A stretch of DNA of 64,000 bases from Congregibacter brevis (GTDB lineage: Bacteria > Pseudomonadota > Gammaproteobacteria > Pseudomonadales > Halieaceae): assembly GCF_045689245.1 (NCBI RefSeq), contig NZ_CP136865.1, positions 1,860,001 through 1,924,000 on the forward strand, given 5' to 3'. A model generated the notes under the pieces. That model worked only from the letters and a program-made list of their open reading frames with translations. It did no database searches and had not been told where the DNA came from. The position numbers were made by a program, and so were the translations under genes. Below, piece by piece: positions 17,695-27,285 of the stretch. How positions within the stretch are numbered: position 1 is the first letter of the stretch; each line of letters opens with the position of its first letter.

Positions 17695-18903
17695 ATGATT
17701 ACCCTTAGCCGTGCTCATGACTTGCTGCGGCTACGTCGTCTTGCCCTGTCTTCCCAGGGCCTTTTAACGAGAAAACCTTTTGGTCGTGGATTGGCAGGTG
17801 CCATCAATGCGATTGCTCAGATCGGCTACGTGCAGATAGATACAATTTCTGTGGTAGAGCGCGCGCATAATCATGTGCTCCAGTCACGGGTGCCGGGCTT
17901 TGTTCCTGCGATGACTAACCAGATGCTTGTGGATAGAGATATCTTTGAGTATTGGAGCCATGCCGCAGCATTCATTCCCATCACCGATTACAAGTTCTCC
18001 TTGCCCTACAAGCAGGCAGTCAAGAACGGAAAAGTCCATTGGTTTAAGTCGCCCGATAAAAAGCTGATGAAAGGTCTTTTGGATCGCGTGCGTACTGATG
18101 GCCCACTGCGCTCAAGGGATCTGGAGGCCGCTTCTGCAAATAGAGAAGGGTGGTGGGATTGGAAGCCCGCAAAAAAAGCGCTCGAACAGCTCTACATGCA
18201 AGGCGATCTGATGGTCAGCAGTCGGGAGGGGTTTCAGAAGGCATACGATCTTACCGAGCGCGTTCTACCGTCAGGGATAGATGCCGCAGTACCAAGTACT
18301 GAGGAATTCGCTCAGCACTTGCTTCAGCGACAGCTAGGGTGCCATGGCTGTATGACTCTGCGGGGAATTAGCTATCTACGTAAAGACGCAAAATTGCGCG
18401 AGGCGATAAAGAGCCTCGTAGATGAGGGGCTCGCGACTAACGATCTTGAGGAAGTGCAGATACCCAGCGGTGATGTGTTGATCCTCCCCGCGGGGACCTT
18501 GGATCAACGCCTGCCCCGCGTTGATCATCGAATGCGAATTCTCTCTCCCTTCGATAATGCGGTGATTCAGCGGGACCGTCTTAAGGCACTCTTTGATTTT
18601 AACTACCAAATTGAATGCTATGTGCCAGCGCCTAAACGTAAACACGGCTACTTTTCGTTGCCGCTCCTTTATGGAGATGCTTTTGTTGGGCGCATGGACT
18701 GTAAGGCGCATCGAAAGGACAGGCATTTCGAGATTAAGGCACTGCACTGTGAATCCGCCAAGTTCGAGGATAGTGCCGCGGTGGCGGCTTTCAAAGACGC
18801 CGCGTTACAGTTCTCTGAATTTAATGGTTGCGATAGGCTTTCGTTGACGGCGGTCTATCCCAAGCGATTTGCCAAGCCTATTCAGAAGGCGCTGAAGCTA
18901 TAA
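17695..18903 (+). CDS. ycaQ: YcaQ/AlkX-type DNA glycosylase (HTH_42 family)
   Basis: E. coli YcaQ (AlkX) opens DNA interstrand cross-links and removes bulky N7-alkylguanine. This 402-residue protein has the tandem winged-helix family layout and the catalytic Q-hydrophobic-D motif as Q47-I48-D49 in GYVQIDTISVVERAHNHVL. EYWSHAAAFIP and the C-terminal DHRMRILSPFDNAVIQRDR, then ECYVPAPKRKHGYFSLP, are typical. The motif is QxD (YcaQ branch), not QxQ (AlkZ branch), so a broad cross-link/monoadduct glycosylase is expected. It is followed by a PPOX-type gene, possibly cotranscribed. Confidence 0.88.
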   Translation: MITLSRAHDLLRLRRLALSSQGLLTRKPFGRGLAGAINAIAQIGYVQIDTISVVERAHNHVLQSRVPGFVPAMTNQMLVDRDIFEYWSHAAAFIPITDYKFSLPYKQAVKNGKVHWFKSPDKKLMKGLLDRVRTDGPLRSRDLEAASANREGWWDWKPAKKALEQLYMQGDLMVSSREGFQKAYDLTERVLPSGIDAAVPSTEEFAQHLLQRQLGCHGCMTLRGISYLRKDAKLREAIKSLVDEGLATNDLEEVQIPSGDVLILPAGTLDQRLPRVDHRMRILSPFDNAVIQRDRLKALFDFNYQIECYVPAPKRKHGYFSLPLLYGDAFVGRMDCKAHRKDRHFEIKALHCESAKFEDSAAVAAFKDAALQFSEFNGCDRLSLTAVYPKRFAKPIQKALKL

Positions 18904-18944
18904 CGAGGCGGCAGGCTATTGATGGACAGAAGGTGGGGAAAACC

Positions 18945-19463
18945 ATGAATCAATTGCAGCAGTTGTTTGGTGAACCCTCAGCTCGATCAAAGGACAAAGT
19001 ACGTCCGTACATGGTGGAGCGGGTTCAGGACTTTATTCGACAGTCCCCGTTTATGGTGATGGCCAGCAGCAGTGATAATGGAGCCTGTGATGCGTCCCCT
19101 AAAGGTGGCATGCCCGGCTTCGTAAAAGTACTGGATGAAAAACACTTGTTGATACCCGATGTCGCCGGTAACAAGCTCTTTCAGTCTTACGAAAACATTG
19201 CGACAAATCCGCACGTTGGTCTGGTGTTCTTTATCCCGCCCCTTGACGGTACGGCGCGGGTGAATGGTCGCGTGACGGTTTTACGCAAGGGCGATGAGCT
19301 TTTTGAGAGCTTGTCGCTCGAAGTATTTGCACCGGACGAGAACGCAAAGCTTCAGCAGGCGCTCCTGCTGGAGGTTGTAGAGGCGTACCACCATTGTCCG
19401 CGAGCGCTAAGGTTTTCTAAGTTGTGGTCGACCAAGCAGGCGAAAGATCTCGAAGACGTTTGA
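18945..19463 (+). CDS. PPOX-class FMN-dependent flavoprotein (MSMEG_1061-like)
   Basis: The 172-residue product has the split-barrel fold of pyridoxamine-phosphate-oxidase-like flavoproteins. ATG 18945 follows AGGTGGGG. The segments VMASSSDNGACDASPKGGMPG and KHLLIPDVAGNKLFQSYENI are characteristic of the subgroup, which is poorly characterised. The ASPKG loop is expected to contact FMN phosphate. The gene is 41 bases after the glycosylase gene in the same direction and converges with an amidohydrolase gene, with one base between stops. Confidence 0.8.
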   Translation: MNQLQQLFGEPSARSKDKVRPYMVERVQDFIRQSPFMVMASSSDNGACDASPKGGMPGFVKVLDEKHLLIPDVAGNKLFQSYENIATNPHVGLVFFIPPLDGTARVNGRVTVLRKGDELFESLSLEVFAPDENAKLQQALLLEVVEAYHHCPRALRFSKLWSTKQAKDLEDV

Positions 19464-19464
19464 C

Positions 19465-21057
19465 CTAGCCAGCTCTCCGCAATACCCGCCCTGCAAAAAC
19501 CTGGGTAGATTCGCCATCTTTTAGAACTCGCTGTCCATTGACCCACACACTATGAATGCCAGTGGATAGCACCTGTCCATCGCGAATTCCGGCATGGTCT
19601 TGGATACCTTTGGGATCGAACAGTACCAAGTCGGCTTTCATGCCGGGAGCTATCCGCCCGCGATCGGTAAAGCCCATATGATCGGCCGCTCGCGAGGTCA
19701 TCGCTGCGACTGCAGTTTCTAAAGAAAGGACCTGCCTGTCTCGAACGTAGCGAGCGAGCACTCTAGGAAAGGTGCCGTGCCCACGAGGGTGACCATAGAA
19801 GCCGCCATCGCTGCAGACATTACTATGCTCCCATTGCAAAAACGTCTCTATATCATCCTCTGTCATGGAGCGACCCATAATCATTTCTGCCTCGGCACCA
19901 TCGTTTGCCTTGGACCAGGCTTCTGACTCTTTGAGCAGGTCCGAAAATGTTTGCACTTCGGAGGTGCCACGAATCTTCGCGATTTCAGTTACTGAGAGAT
20001 TGATGTATTCAGGATTGGGTTCGTATTTGGTGAAAATGATGCCGGAGGCGGGAGTTAGCTGATCCAGCACAAAGGCGATCTCCTCGAGGTCGTCTGCATT
20101 CCTATCGGGTAGCAGCACCCACATGGTGGATGCCCAATATTCATAGGGGTACACGTCCGCCGTTACATCGATTCCTTCTGCACGTGCAGCGTTGAGCTTC
20201 TCAAGCAGCTCGGGAGCCTGATTCCAAAGACTCTTGGCGGCGAGTTTGATATGCGATATCTGCACTGGAATGCCAGTCTTGCGACCGATGTCGATAATCT
20301 CTTCCATCGCATCCCAAAGGAATCTATCTTCGGACCGTACGTGGGAAATGTATCTGCCCCCCTGTTCCGCGGTGGTTGCTGCCAGGCTGATAACTTCATC
20401 GCGATGGGAGTAAATGCCAGGTACATATTCCAAGCCCGTCGACAGCCCCAGCGCACCCGACTCCAACTCCGATAGGAGTAGAGCCTGCATGGCCTCGATT
20501 TCAGTAGTGGTGGCTGGGCGGTTGGCATCGTCGCCCATGACATGGTCTCTTAGCGTGTTGTGGCCTACATAGGCCGTGATGTTGACCGCAGGCGGATTGT
20601 TGTCAAAGTCATTCAAAAAATCGGCCAGGGGCAGTTGATGGTCGCCATCCTGTCCAAACACCGCAGTTGTGATGCCCTGAGTGAGCATCGGCAGAGCATC
20701 CAGATTTTCACGAAGAGCGCCCTTATCGTCATGGTGGCTGTGGGTGTCTATGAAGCCTGGCGTCAAGACCAGCCCATTTGCGTCTATTGTCTGCTCGCCG
20801 TCCAAAGGGCTGAGGTCACCAACACTGACGATGGCATCATCTTCTATTCGCAGTGCGCCAAGTTTGGCCTCACCGCCATTGCCATCGAGAATCAGTGCAT
20901 TGTGAATCAACGTGGAGCTCACTAGCGAGGGTGTCCCAAGCTCAGGGGTTTTCGATCCACAGCCTGAAATTAATGCACAGACAATTAAACCCCAAGCCGC
21001 CTTTACACAACTCGTTGTTCGGACGGCTGGAATCAGCGTTGGTCGATCCATAGACAC
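19465..21057 (-). CDS. N-acyl-D-amino-acid deacylase-type amidohydrolase, lipoprotein
   Basis: A 530-residue member of the D-aminoacylase group of amidohydrolases, which remove acyl groups from N-acyl-D-amino acids. A lipoprotein signal (CALISGC) places it in the cell envelope. The metal motif GFIDTHSHHD lies near residue 105; later signatures are SHIKLAAKS, VTADVYPYEYW and VCSDGGFYGHPRGHGTFPRVL. The N- and C-terminal strands form the small beta sandwich around the barrel. The GTG start sits 8 bases after GAGG; an ATG two codons later is the alternative. It is divergent from a DUF952 gene. Confidence 0.85.
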   Translation of the reverse strand: MSMDRPTLIPAVRTTSCVKAAWGLIVCALISGCGSKTPELGTPSLVSSTLIHNALILDGNGGEAKLGALRIEDDAIVSVGDLSPLDGEQTIDANGLVLTPGFIDTHSHHDDKGALRENLDALPMLTQGITTAVFGQDGDHQLPLADFLNDFDNNPPAVNITAYVGHNTLRDHVMGDDANRPATTTEIEAMQALLLSELESGALGLSTGLEYVPGIYSHRDEVISLAATTAEQGGRYISHVRSEDRFLWDAMEEIIDIGRKTGIPVQISHIKLAAKSLWNQAPELLEKLNAARAEGIDVTADVYPYEYWASTMWVLLPDRNADDLEEIAFVLDQLTPASGIIFTKYEPNPEYINLSVTEIAKIRGTSEVQTFSDLLKESEAWSKANDGAEAEMIMGRSMTEDDIETFLQWEHSNVCSDGGFYGHPRGHGTFPRVLARYVRDRQVLSLETAVAAMTSRAADHMGFTDRGRIAPGMKADLVLFDPKGIQDHAGIRDGQVLSTGIHSVWVNGQRVLKDGESTQVFAGRVLRRAG

Positions 21058-21133
21058 AGTCTGTTCCTCTCGGTGTTTTTGCGCGTAGACTAAGAGTACA
21101 CCACATATCTATCACCGAACCTCAGGATGCCCT

Positions 21134-21613
21134 ATGCAACGTCTCTTCATCGCTTTTTTTGTGCTGTTTGTTACCTATCCGCTTCAGGCCCAGGAACCAC
21201 TTAATCCCACGGGTTTCCCCTATGTGTTTCATATGGTGCAAGCGCGGCTCTGGGATCAAGTTTTGGAAGACGGATCGACTTACTATCCACCCACCTACGA
21301 GGCGGATGGTTTTACCCACGGCACTTCGAATCCGGACAAGTTGATGAACGTTGCGAACCATTTTTATCCCGATGTAAAAGGTGAGTGGTACTGCCTTCGA
21401 ATGACCGTTGAGAGTCTTGCTGCCACTGGTGTTAGTACTGTCTTTGAGGGGACCGCGCCGGTGGGTGATATACCTCCCGATTTTGAGGGAGCGACTGACG
21501 AACTGTTTCCGCATATTCTGGGTGGCATTAAGCCGGCAGCGGTACTCGAGGCGCATACCATTGTTCGCGACCCTCACGGTGCCTTTTTATCAGTGCAAGG
21601 TGTGACGAACTGA
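21134..21613 (+). CDS. DUF952-like secreted protein
   Basis: The 159-residue product has a signal peptide (residues 1-19, cut after LQA) and a compact domain resembling DUF952: FHMVQARLWDQVLEDGSTYYPPTYEADGF-type opening, then THGTSNPDKLMNVANHFY. DUF952 proteins have an ADP-ribosyltransferase-like fold, but activity has not been shown for most members. Having a signal peptide is atypical, since most DUF952 proteins are cytosolic. It is transcribed alone, divergent from the D-aminoacylase-type gene. Confidence 0.7.
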   Translation: MQRLFIAFFVLFVTYPLQAQEPLNPTGFPYVFHMVQARLWDQVLEDGSTYYPPTYEADGFTHGTSNPDKLMNVANHFYPDVKGEWYCLRMTVESLAATGVSTVFEGTAPVGDIPPDFEGATDELFPHILGGIKPAAVLEAHTIVRDPHGAFLSVQGVTN

Positions 21614-21701
21614 TAGAGGTCTTCGTGGCACCTGGGTCCCGTCTTCCTAGGCGTATCATGGGCTTATCAGTATTTTGACACTCTAAGTGGAGAACGCTTA
21701 C

Positions 21702-23144
21702 ATGCTTTTTAAACACCCTTTAGCCCGCGTCATGTGGTTGCCTGCAGCGTTGCTATCACTGTCCTTTGTAACGGGGAAGGTCGTCGCGTCCGATAGTGCT
21801 GATGGCGTCCAATCTGGATGGCAAATGATTTCTGAGGAAGAGCGGGATCAAGTGTTTGCCTTTGCCGAGGACTACAAAGTATTCATGGGGCGCGCGAAGA
21901 CCGAACTGAGTTTTGTCACAGAGGCCGTGCGACTTGCTGAGGATGCCGGTTTTACGGCAATGCCGCCTGATGGTGCGCTGAGTCCGGGAGAACGCTATTA
22001 CGACGTGAACCGTGATCGCACTATAACGCTGTTCGTCGTAGGAACAGAGCCCATGGCCGAGGGCTTTCGCGTCGTGGGCGCCCACGTTGACTCCCCGCGA
22101 TTGGAGCTAAAGGGACGACCACTTTACGAGTCTCAGGGTTTCGCGCTTTTCCAGACTTACCGCCATGGGGGAATAAAAAATTATCAGTGGGTGAACCTGC
22201 CATTGGCGTTGGTAGGGCACGTTGATAAGAAGGACGGAACCCGTGTTTCAATTTCTGTGGGTTTGGATGAAGACGATCCCATATTCATCATTCCCGATCT
22301 TTCACCCCACGTGGATGCTGATTATCGCGATCGAAAGAACCGTGATGTGATTATGGGTGAAGAACTGGATCCGATTATCGCGTCCATTGAGCCAGCGGAT
22401 GACTCCATAAAGGCATCAGTGCTCGCCTACTTGGCGTCTGAATACGACATTAGTGAGATGGACCTGGTGTCTGCGGAGTTGGCGATCGTCCCGGCGGTCG
22501 CGCCCCGTGATGTGGGTTTTGATCGTGGAATGATGGCGATTTACGGGCAGGACGACAAACTGTCTTCTTACACTGCCCTGCGAGCAATCCTTGAGCAAAA
22601 GTCACCCAAGCGCACGGCTGTTGCCTTTCTGGTGGATAACGAAGAGGTTGGCAATATCAACAACACCGGCTCCAACTCGGACTATTTTGTCGATTTACTG
22701 GCAGAGCTTGTTTACCGGGAAAAGGGTGATGCCTACACGGATATCGATATTCGACGGGCACTGCGAAAGACTAAGGTTGTGTCGTCTGATGTAAACCCCG
22801 GCATCCATCCAACCTATCCGGGTGTCTGGGAGTCAGGGAATGCACCCCGTTTGGGTTTTGGTGTGAATCTCAAACTTTACGGCGGTGGATTCAACGCCAA
22901 CTCTGAATTTATGGCATGGAATCGTGCTTACCTTGATGGTTCCAACATCGCCTGGCAAACCGCGACTTACAAAGGCCGTGCGTCAGGCGGGACCATCGGT
23001 AGCTCGCTGTCACGAAGAAACATGGAAGTGATCGACTACGGGGTACCTCTTCTATCGATTCACTCGACCTACGCGGTGAGCTCCAAGATTGACGTCCACA
23101 TGCTATATCGCGCCATGGACGCCTTTTATCGGTACAACGAGTGA
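21702..23144 (+). CDS. M18-family aminopeptidase with signal peptide
   Basis: M18 enzymes are dodecameric zinc aminopeptidases that release N-terminal (often acidic) residues. The 480-residue product, started at ATG 21702 after GTGGAGAA, has GAHVDSPRLELKGRP (first metal ligands, HVD), FLVDNEEVG (catalytic glutamate) and SSDVNPGIHPTYP, all diagnostic. The C-terminal IHSTYAVSSKIDVHMLYRA supplies the last histidine. A signal-like N-terminus (residues about 8-29) suggests export, unlike the cytosolic bacterial relatives. It converges with a SnoaL-like gene. Confidence 0.9.
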   Translation: MLFKHPLARVMWLPAALLSLSFVTGKVVASDSADGVQSGWQMISEEERDQVFAFAEDYKVFMGRAKTELSFVTEAVRLAEDAGFTAMPPDGALSPGERYYDVNRDRTITLFVVGTEPMAEGFRVVGAHVDSPRLELKGRPLYESQGFALFQTYRHGGIKNYQWVNLPLALVGHVDKKDGTRVSISVGLDEDDPIFIIPDLSPHVDADYRDRKNRDVIMGEELDPIIASIEPADDSIKASVLAYLASEYDISEMDLVSAELAIVPAVAPRDVGFDRGMMAIYGQDDKLSSYTALRAILEQKSPKRTAVAFLVDNEEVGNINNTGSNSDYFVDLLAELVYREKGDAYTDIDIRRALRKTKVVSSDVNPGIHPTYPGVWESGNAPRLGFGVNLKLYGGGFNANSEFMAWNRAYLDGSNIAWQTATYKGRASGGTIGSSLSRRNMEVIDYGVPLLSIHSTYAVSSKIDVHMLYRAMDAFYRYNE

Positions 23145-23182
23145 TCGAAGTCCGTCGACGCGCATTGACGCGCATTGACGCC

Positions 23183-23710
23183 TTATTTGCCGCGTCGCTC
23201 GGGGTCACAATCTTCGGTGCGACGCGTATCGTCAATCTGCAAAATTTTCCACTGTCCGTCGACTTTCCTGAACGAGAAAAGGTCAATACCGCAGTGGTGA
23301 AACTCGTCGTTTACAAACAGGTTGTAGGGCGTCCATGCCATGGCCACGTTGTCATCAATGAGCACAACTTCATCAAAGATTACCTCGTCGAGGTAAGCTT
23401 CTGAGGCGGTGACAGAGCTAACCCACCCCTCAATGTCGTCCGTGCCTAGCCTGCCATCGGGTAAAAAGGCTGAACGAAGCGCCTCACCATCTTTATTGCG
23501 CATCGCGTCAAACAAGTTGGTGACCGCATCGATAACATCCTGCTCTGCGTTCTGCGCACAGGCTCCCCAAGAGCTTGTCATCACAGCCGCGAAGAGGGCC
23601 ACGATCAGATGGCGCTGCAGGCTGGCAAGTTTTCGCGCTACACTCACTTGGCGAGGTTTTAGGGCGCTGCGAAACAGGTTCGCCCGTTTTAGCTTATCGA
23701 GAGTTCTCAA
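23183..23710 (-). CDS. SnoaL/NTF2-like secreted protein
   Basis: A 175-residue product with a basic N-terminus and a hydrophobic stretch (LIVALFAAVMTSSWGACAQ, residues about 35-53) that is a signal or lipobox-like region (GAC); a later start would fit the signal better. The mature part has the NTF2-like pattern: VTNLFDAMRNKDGEALRSAFLPDG, then WTPYNLFVNDEFHHCGIDLFSF and GQWKILQIDDTRR. Such domains occur as small enzymes or binding proteins; no catalytic set was identified. It stands alone on the minus strand. Confidence 0.7.
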   Translation of the reverse strand: MRTLDKLKRANLFRSALKPRQVSVARKLASLQRHLIVALFAAVMTSSWGACAQNAEQDVIDAVTNLFDAMRNKDGEALRSAFLPDGRLGTDDIEGWVSSVTASEAYLDEVIFDEVVLIDDNVAMAWTPYNLFVNDEFHHCGIDLFSFRKVDGQWKILQIDDTRRTEDCDPERRGK

Positions 23711-23826
23711 AACCTAGTTCTCCTTAAGGTCGATGCTGACTAGCCCCAACAATGGCCGCAGCGCTTCCCAAGGTCAATGACAGGGGGTCTAATTGGGAAG
23801 AGCGATAAGTTCATTAATAAAAAGGG

Positions 23827-25242
23827 ATGCCAGAGATGATTAGAAAAAAAACCGGAACTTTCAGACGTACGGCGTTTGCCGTTTGGACCAGTGCTGCCCT
23901 GTTGGCTGCGACCCTCACGTCGCTCTCTGCTGCCGCGGGAACGGCCTTAGTTGGAGGCCGGTTGATTGATGGCTTTGGTCATGAGCCCATCGCAAACAGC
24001 GTGATTCTAGTAGAAGACGGTGTTATTCAAGAGGTCGGTACCGTGGCAACCCTTGATGTACCCGAAGGCTATGAGGTGGTATCCACTGAAGGTATGGATG
24101 TCCTACCCGGACTTTGGGAGAACCACGCACACCTGATGCTCAACGGACATGCTGATTACAGTCATTGGCATCCGACTTACGAAGATCGTCTCGCCAGTGA
24201 AATCATGCCATCCAGTGCTGTGCAGCTGTTACTCGCTGGAATCACCTCTGCCCGAGATCTGGGCGCCCCCTTAGAAGCATCGATGTCTGTCAAAAATCGC
24301 ATAGAGTCAGGAGAGATCCCTGGTCCTCGCTTGTTCGTGTCGGGGCCCTTTATTCAGCATGAAGCTTATCCCGGTACGGAGTTTTATCGTTGGGGGGTGG
24401 ATAGTGTTGCTGACGGAAAACGCAAAGTGAAAAAGCTTGCCGATGCCGGCGTAGATATCATCAAGCTTATCGATCAGGACAAGATGACCCTTGAGGAAGC
24501 ACAGGCGGTTGTCGACGAAGCGCACAAGTACGGACTGAAGGTTGTAGCGCATTCTCATCGCCCCGACGAAGTGCGTCGTGGCCTCGAGATTGGCGTGGAT
24601 AACTTTGAGCACACGGGATTGACCACAGCGCCGGAGTATCCTGCCGACGTTATCGAAATGCTTCGGGAGCGAACCGCCACGGGTCGCATCGCTGGCGGTC
24701 CTTTGTTTTGGACGCCAACGGTCGAGGGTTTGTGGAACTATGATATGACCGTCGCCAACCCTGAAAAGCTCGACAGTGCATGCTGGCATCGTGGTCTTGA
24801 GCCCTCGACCATCGCGGATATTAAGGCGTCTATCCAGCAACCAGGCCAGCTTGCATACACCCAGCTAACGCCCTTGCGAAAGCCCACGCTCAAGCGCAAG
24901 TTTCAACAGTTGAGGGATGCGGGAGTCGTGATGCTAGTGGGTACTGATAGCGGTATACCCATGAAGTTTCATTGCCAGAGTACCTGGAATGAAATGGATG
25001 TTTGGGTGAACGTGATGAACGTGGATCCTATGTCGACTATTCGTGCCGCTACTTACTGGGGTGCCGTAATGATGGGTGTGTCGGACAAGGTTGGCACGGT
25101 GTCCGCTGGCAAATATGCAGACATTATTGCGGTAAAAGGTGATGTTCTTCGCCATATAAATCTTCTTTCTCGCGTCGACCTGGTAATGAAGAACGGCGTT
25201 GTCTACAAGCGGGACGGCCTGGCGGTCGAGTCTGCCCTTTAG
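23827..25242 (+). CDS. Secreted amidohydrolase (imidazolonepropionase-like)
   Basis: A 471-residue metal-dependent hydrolase with an N-terminal signal peptide (cleavage near residue 37, SAAAG). The metal-site motif is VLPGLWENHAHLML (HxH), followed by ITSARDLGAP, VDIIKLIDQDKM, KVVAHSHRPDEVRRG (metal histidine), VDNFEHTG (second metal histidine) and VMLVGTDSGIP (catalytic aspartate). This set is complete for the family, which includes Xaa-Pro dipeptidases and enzymes acting on cyclic amides. The start may be ATG 23827 or the ATG three codons later. It is 11 bases upstream of an aminotransferase gene, suggesting a shared role in amino-acid use. Confidence 0.85.
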   Translation: MPEMIRKKTGTFRRTAFAVWTSAALLAATLTSLSAAAGTALVGGRLIDGFGHEPIANSVILVEDGVIQEVGTVATLDVPEGYEVVSTEGMDVLPGLWENHAHLMLNGHADYSHWHPTYEDRLASEIMPSSAVQLLLAGITSARDLGAPLEASMSVKNRIESGEIPGPRLFVSGPFIQHEAYPGTEFYRWGVDSVADGKRKVKKLADAGVDIIKLIDQDKMTLEEAQAVVDEAHKYGLKVVAHSHRPDEVRRGLEIGVDNFEHTGLTTAPEYPADVIEMLRERTATGRIAGGPLFWTPTVEGLWNYDMTVANPEKLDSACWHRGLEPSTIADIKASIQQPGQLAYTQLTPLRKPTLKRKFQQLRDAGVVMLVGTDSGIPMKFHCQSTWNEMDVWVNVMNVDPMSTIRAATYWGAVMMGVSDKVGTVSAGKYADIIAVKGDVLRHINLLSRVDLVMKNGVVYKRDGLAVESAL

Positions 25243-25253
25243 GATTTAGTAAC

Positions 25254-26387
25254 GTGACGGATTTTCAAGCCTTTGCCGTAGAACAGTATCTGTCGGAGAC
25301 AGAGCACGGAGTGCATTACAACTTCTCTGAAAGTGGCGTGCACCCCATGAGCTACGCCGAGCTTTTCGAGCTGGCAAACGTCGACAGGGACGCGCTGTTC
25401 GCTACGCTGGTGGACTACCCTCAGGTGAACGGTAATCAGCTTCTGCGAGAGCGCATTGCTGCTCTCTATCAAAGGGCCCATGCAGACAATGTACTGGTGA
25501 CCGTCGGCGCAACAGAAGCCAATACACTGGTCGCGGCGACACTTCTTGAGCCGGGTGACAATGTCATTCGCTTTAGTCCCACCTACGAACAGCTCGCAGG
25601 TAATGCGCACAATCTTGGCTATGAGGTTCGCAGTGTGGATATGCACTCAACTCAAGATTGGGCCATCGATGCACCAGGGCTGGCTGCAGCGGTTGATGAT
25701 CGCACTCGGATTATTCATATAGTGAATCCGAATAATCCTACGGGCCAGGTTTTGAGTGCCGATGATCGTGAGCTCATTGTGGCGGCGGCCCGAGGAGTAG
25801 GAGCATGGATCGTCGCTGATGAGGTTTACAGCGGCACTGAGCGAAATACCGATGAGCCCACCGCATCTTTTTGGGGTGGCTATGAGCGCGTGATCGCCAT
25901 CAACTCTATGAGTAAGGCCTATGGTCTTCCCGGCTTACGTCTGGGATGGCTTCTTGCCCCGGAGTCTTTGATCCCGGCTTTATGGCGTCGCCATGAATAT
26001 GCGTCGATCACGGCCACTATGATGTCCATGCAGTTGGCTTCAGCGGCGCTGGAACCCTCGGCGAGGGATGCTATTACTGCAAGAGCGCGAGGACTTATCC
26101 GTCGCGGTTTCGAAACTCTCCAGAAAGAGCTCAGCTATCACAAAGGCGTGTTTTCGGTGGTGCCGCCACAGGCCTCTGCGATGTCTTTTGTGAAGTTCGA
26201 TCTGCCCGTGGACTCAGATACTTTTTCAGCGCGTTTGTTAACTGAAGAGGATGTGCTCGTGATACCCGGGTCGCGCTTTGGCGTAGAAGAGCACTTCCGC
26301 TTTAGTTCTGCATTGCCTGAAGAACACTTGCGTGCTGGTCTCCAGCGTATGAACGAGCTTACCGGGCGTATCCTCAAAAGCGCGTGA
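25254..26387 (+). CDS. PLP-dependent class I/II aminotransferase
   Basis: The 377-residue protein, started at GTG 25254, belongs to fold type I. The cofactor lysine is K221 in INSMSKAYGLPGLRLGW; VADEVYSG carries the aspartate and tyrosine that bind the ring; NPNNPTG (159-164) and VTVGATEAN supply the other cofactor contacts. C-terminal EEHFRFSSALPEEHLRAG holds the substrate carboxylate arginine. It follows a secreted amidohydrolase gene by 11 bases, so the pair may release and transaminate an amino acid. Substrate cannot be assigned. Confidence 0.88.
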   Translation: MTDFQAFAVEQYLSETEHGVHYNFSESGVHPMSYAELFELANVDRDALFATLVDYPQVNGNQLLRERIAALYQRAHADNVLVTVGATEANTLVAATLLEPGDNVIRFSPTYEQLAGNAHNLGYEVRSVDMHSTQDWAIDAPGLAAAVDDRTRIIHIVNPNNPTGQVLSADDRELIVAAARGVGAWIVADEVYSGTERNTDEPTASFWGGYERVIAINSMSKAYGLPGLRLGWLLAPESLIPALWRRHEYASITATMMSMQLASAALEPSARDAITARARGLIRRGFETLQKELSYHKGVFSVVPPQASAMSFVKFDLPVDSDTFSARLLTEEDVLVIPGSRFGVEEHFRFSSALPEEHLRAGLQRMNELTGRILKSA

Positions 26388-26388
26388 C

Positions 26389-27285
26389 TTAGCTCTCTCG
26401 GGGGCGACGCAGGGCGCGAACCAGTGTCGACGGTCTGAAGTTAGTGACCAGCATCGTTCCACTCAGTACGAGTCCGGCGCCGAGCAGTGTGTGAAGACCC
26501 ACAGCTTCGTCCAAAAACAGCCAGCCCCAGAGCACGCCCCATAGAGGAATGAGGTAGCCCACGGTAAGGGCGGAAGGTGCCCCCACCGTAGCGATCAGGT
26601 GGAAATACAGAAGGTAAGCTACACCGGTGCACAGGACGCCAAGGACCAAAGCGGCGGCTACTGCTCCAGGGGGCCATACCTCGGGCACGGGGGCAAAGGG
26701 CATAAAGGGCAACACCAATAAAGTCGCAGCCCAGAGGCTCCCGTGAGCATTCGCGTAGGTTTCTACTTTTTCAGCGTATTCGGCATAGCTACTGGCAATG
26801 CCGTAGCAAATGGCGGCTGAAGCCGTCAGTACGACGGCCCAAAGTGCATCTGGTTGCACCGCAAGGCCTCCTAATCCCACTAAGCTCGCGACGCCGGCCA
26901 TGCCCAACACGAGGCCTGCGACTGCGCGGAGGGTGATTGGTTTTCCCCGCCAAAGAAAACCAATAAGAAAACCCCATAAAGGCGCCGTCGAGTTGAGGAT
27001 AGCGAGCATGGACGCGGGCAAGGTCTGCGCAGCATAAGCAAAGGCCCAAAAGGGGAGGGTTGTGTTCAGAGCCCCGAGCGTAAGGTAGTGGCGCCAGTGT
27101 TTGCGAACATTAAGAGGCCGACGCAGTGCCCTGCTGATGAGCAGCAGGATTAGCGAGGCAGCGACAAGCCTGATTTCGAGAAGCCACGATGGTCCCAATT
27201 GAGGTACGGCTATGCGCATAAACATAAACGACGAGCCCCAGATTGCGGCAAGAGCTACTAGCTGTACGAGTTGTGCTGCGTTCAA
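26389..27285 (-). CDS. DMT-superfamily (EamA) transporter
   Basis: The 298-residue membrane protein has ten predicted helices in two EamA repeats (residues about 5-135 and 150-285). The repeats have typical openings (WGSSFMFMRIAV and CYGIASSYAEY) and the conserved ends (PLWGFLIGFLW and LIPLWGVLWGWLFLDE). Members export amino acids or other metabolites. It starts with TTG, overlapping the stop of the upstream Ada-like gene (TTGA), so translation is coupled. Its stop is next to that of the aminotransferase gene (convergent). Confidence 0.85.
   Translation of the reverse strand: MNAAQLVQLVALAAIWGSSFMFMRIAVPQLGPSWLLEIRLVAASLILLLISRALRRPLNVRKHWRHYLTLGALNTTLPFWAFAYAAQTLPASMLAILNSTAPLWGFLIGFLWRGKPITLRAVAGLVLGMAGVASLVGLGGLAVQPDALWAVVLTASAAICYGIASSYAEYAEKVETYANAHGSLWAATLLVLPFMPFAPVPEVWPPGAVAAALVLGVLCTGVAYLLYFHLIATVGAPSALTVGYLIPLWGVLWGWLFLDEAVGLHTLLGAGLVLSGTMLVTNFRPSTLVRALRRPRES

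Noticed and set aside
23159..23180. Two copies of GACGCGCATT as a possible repeat array
   Set aside because: Only two 10-base units; not a CRISPR or iteron array.
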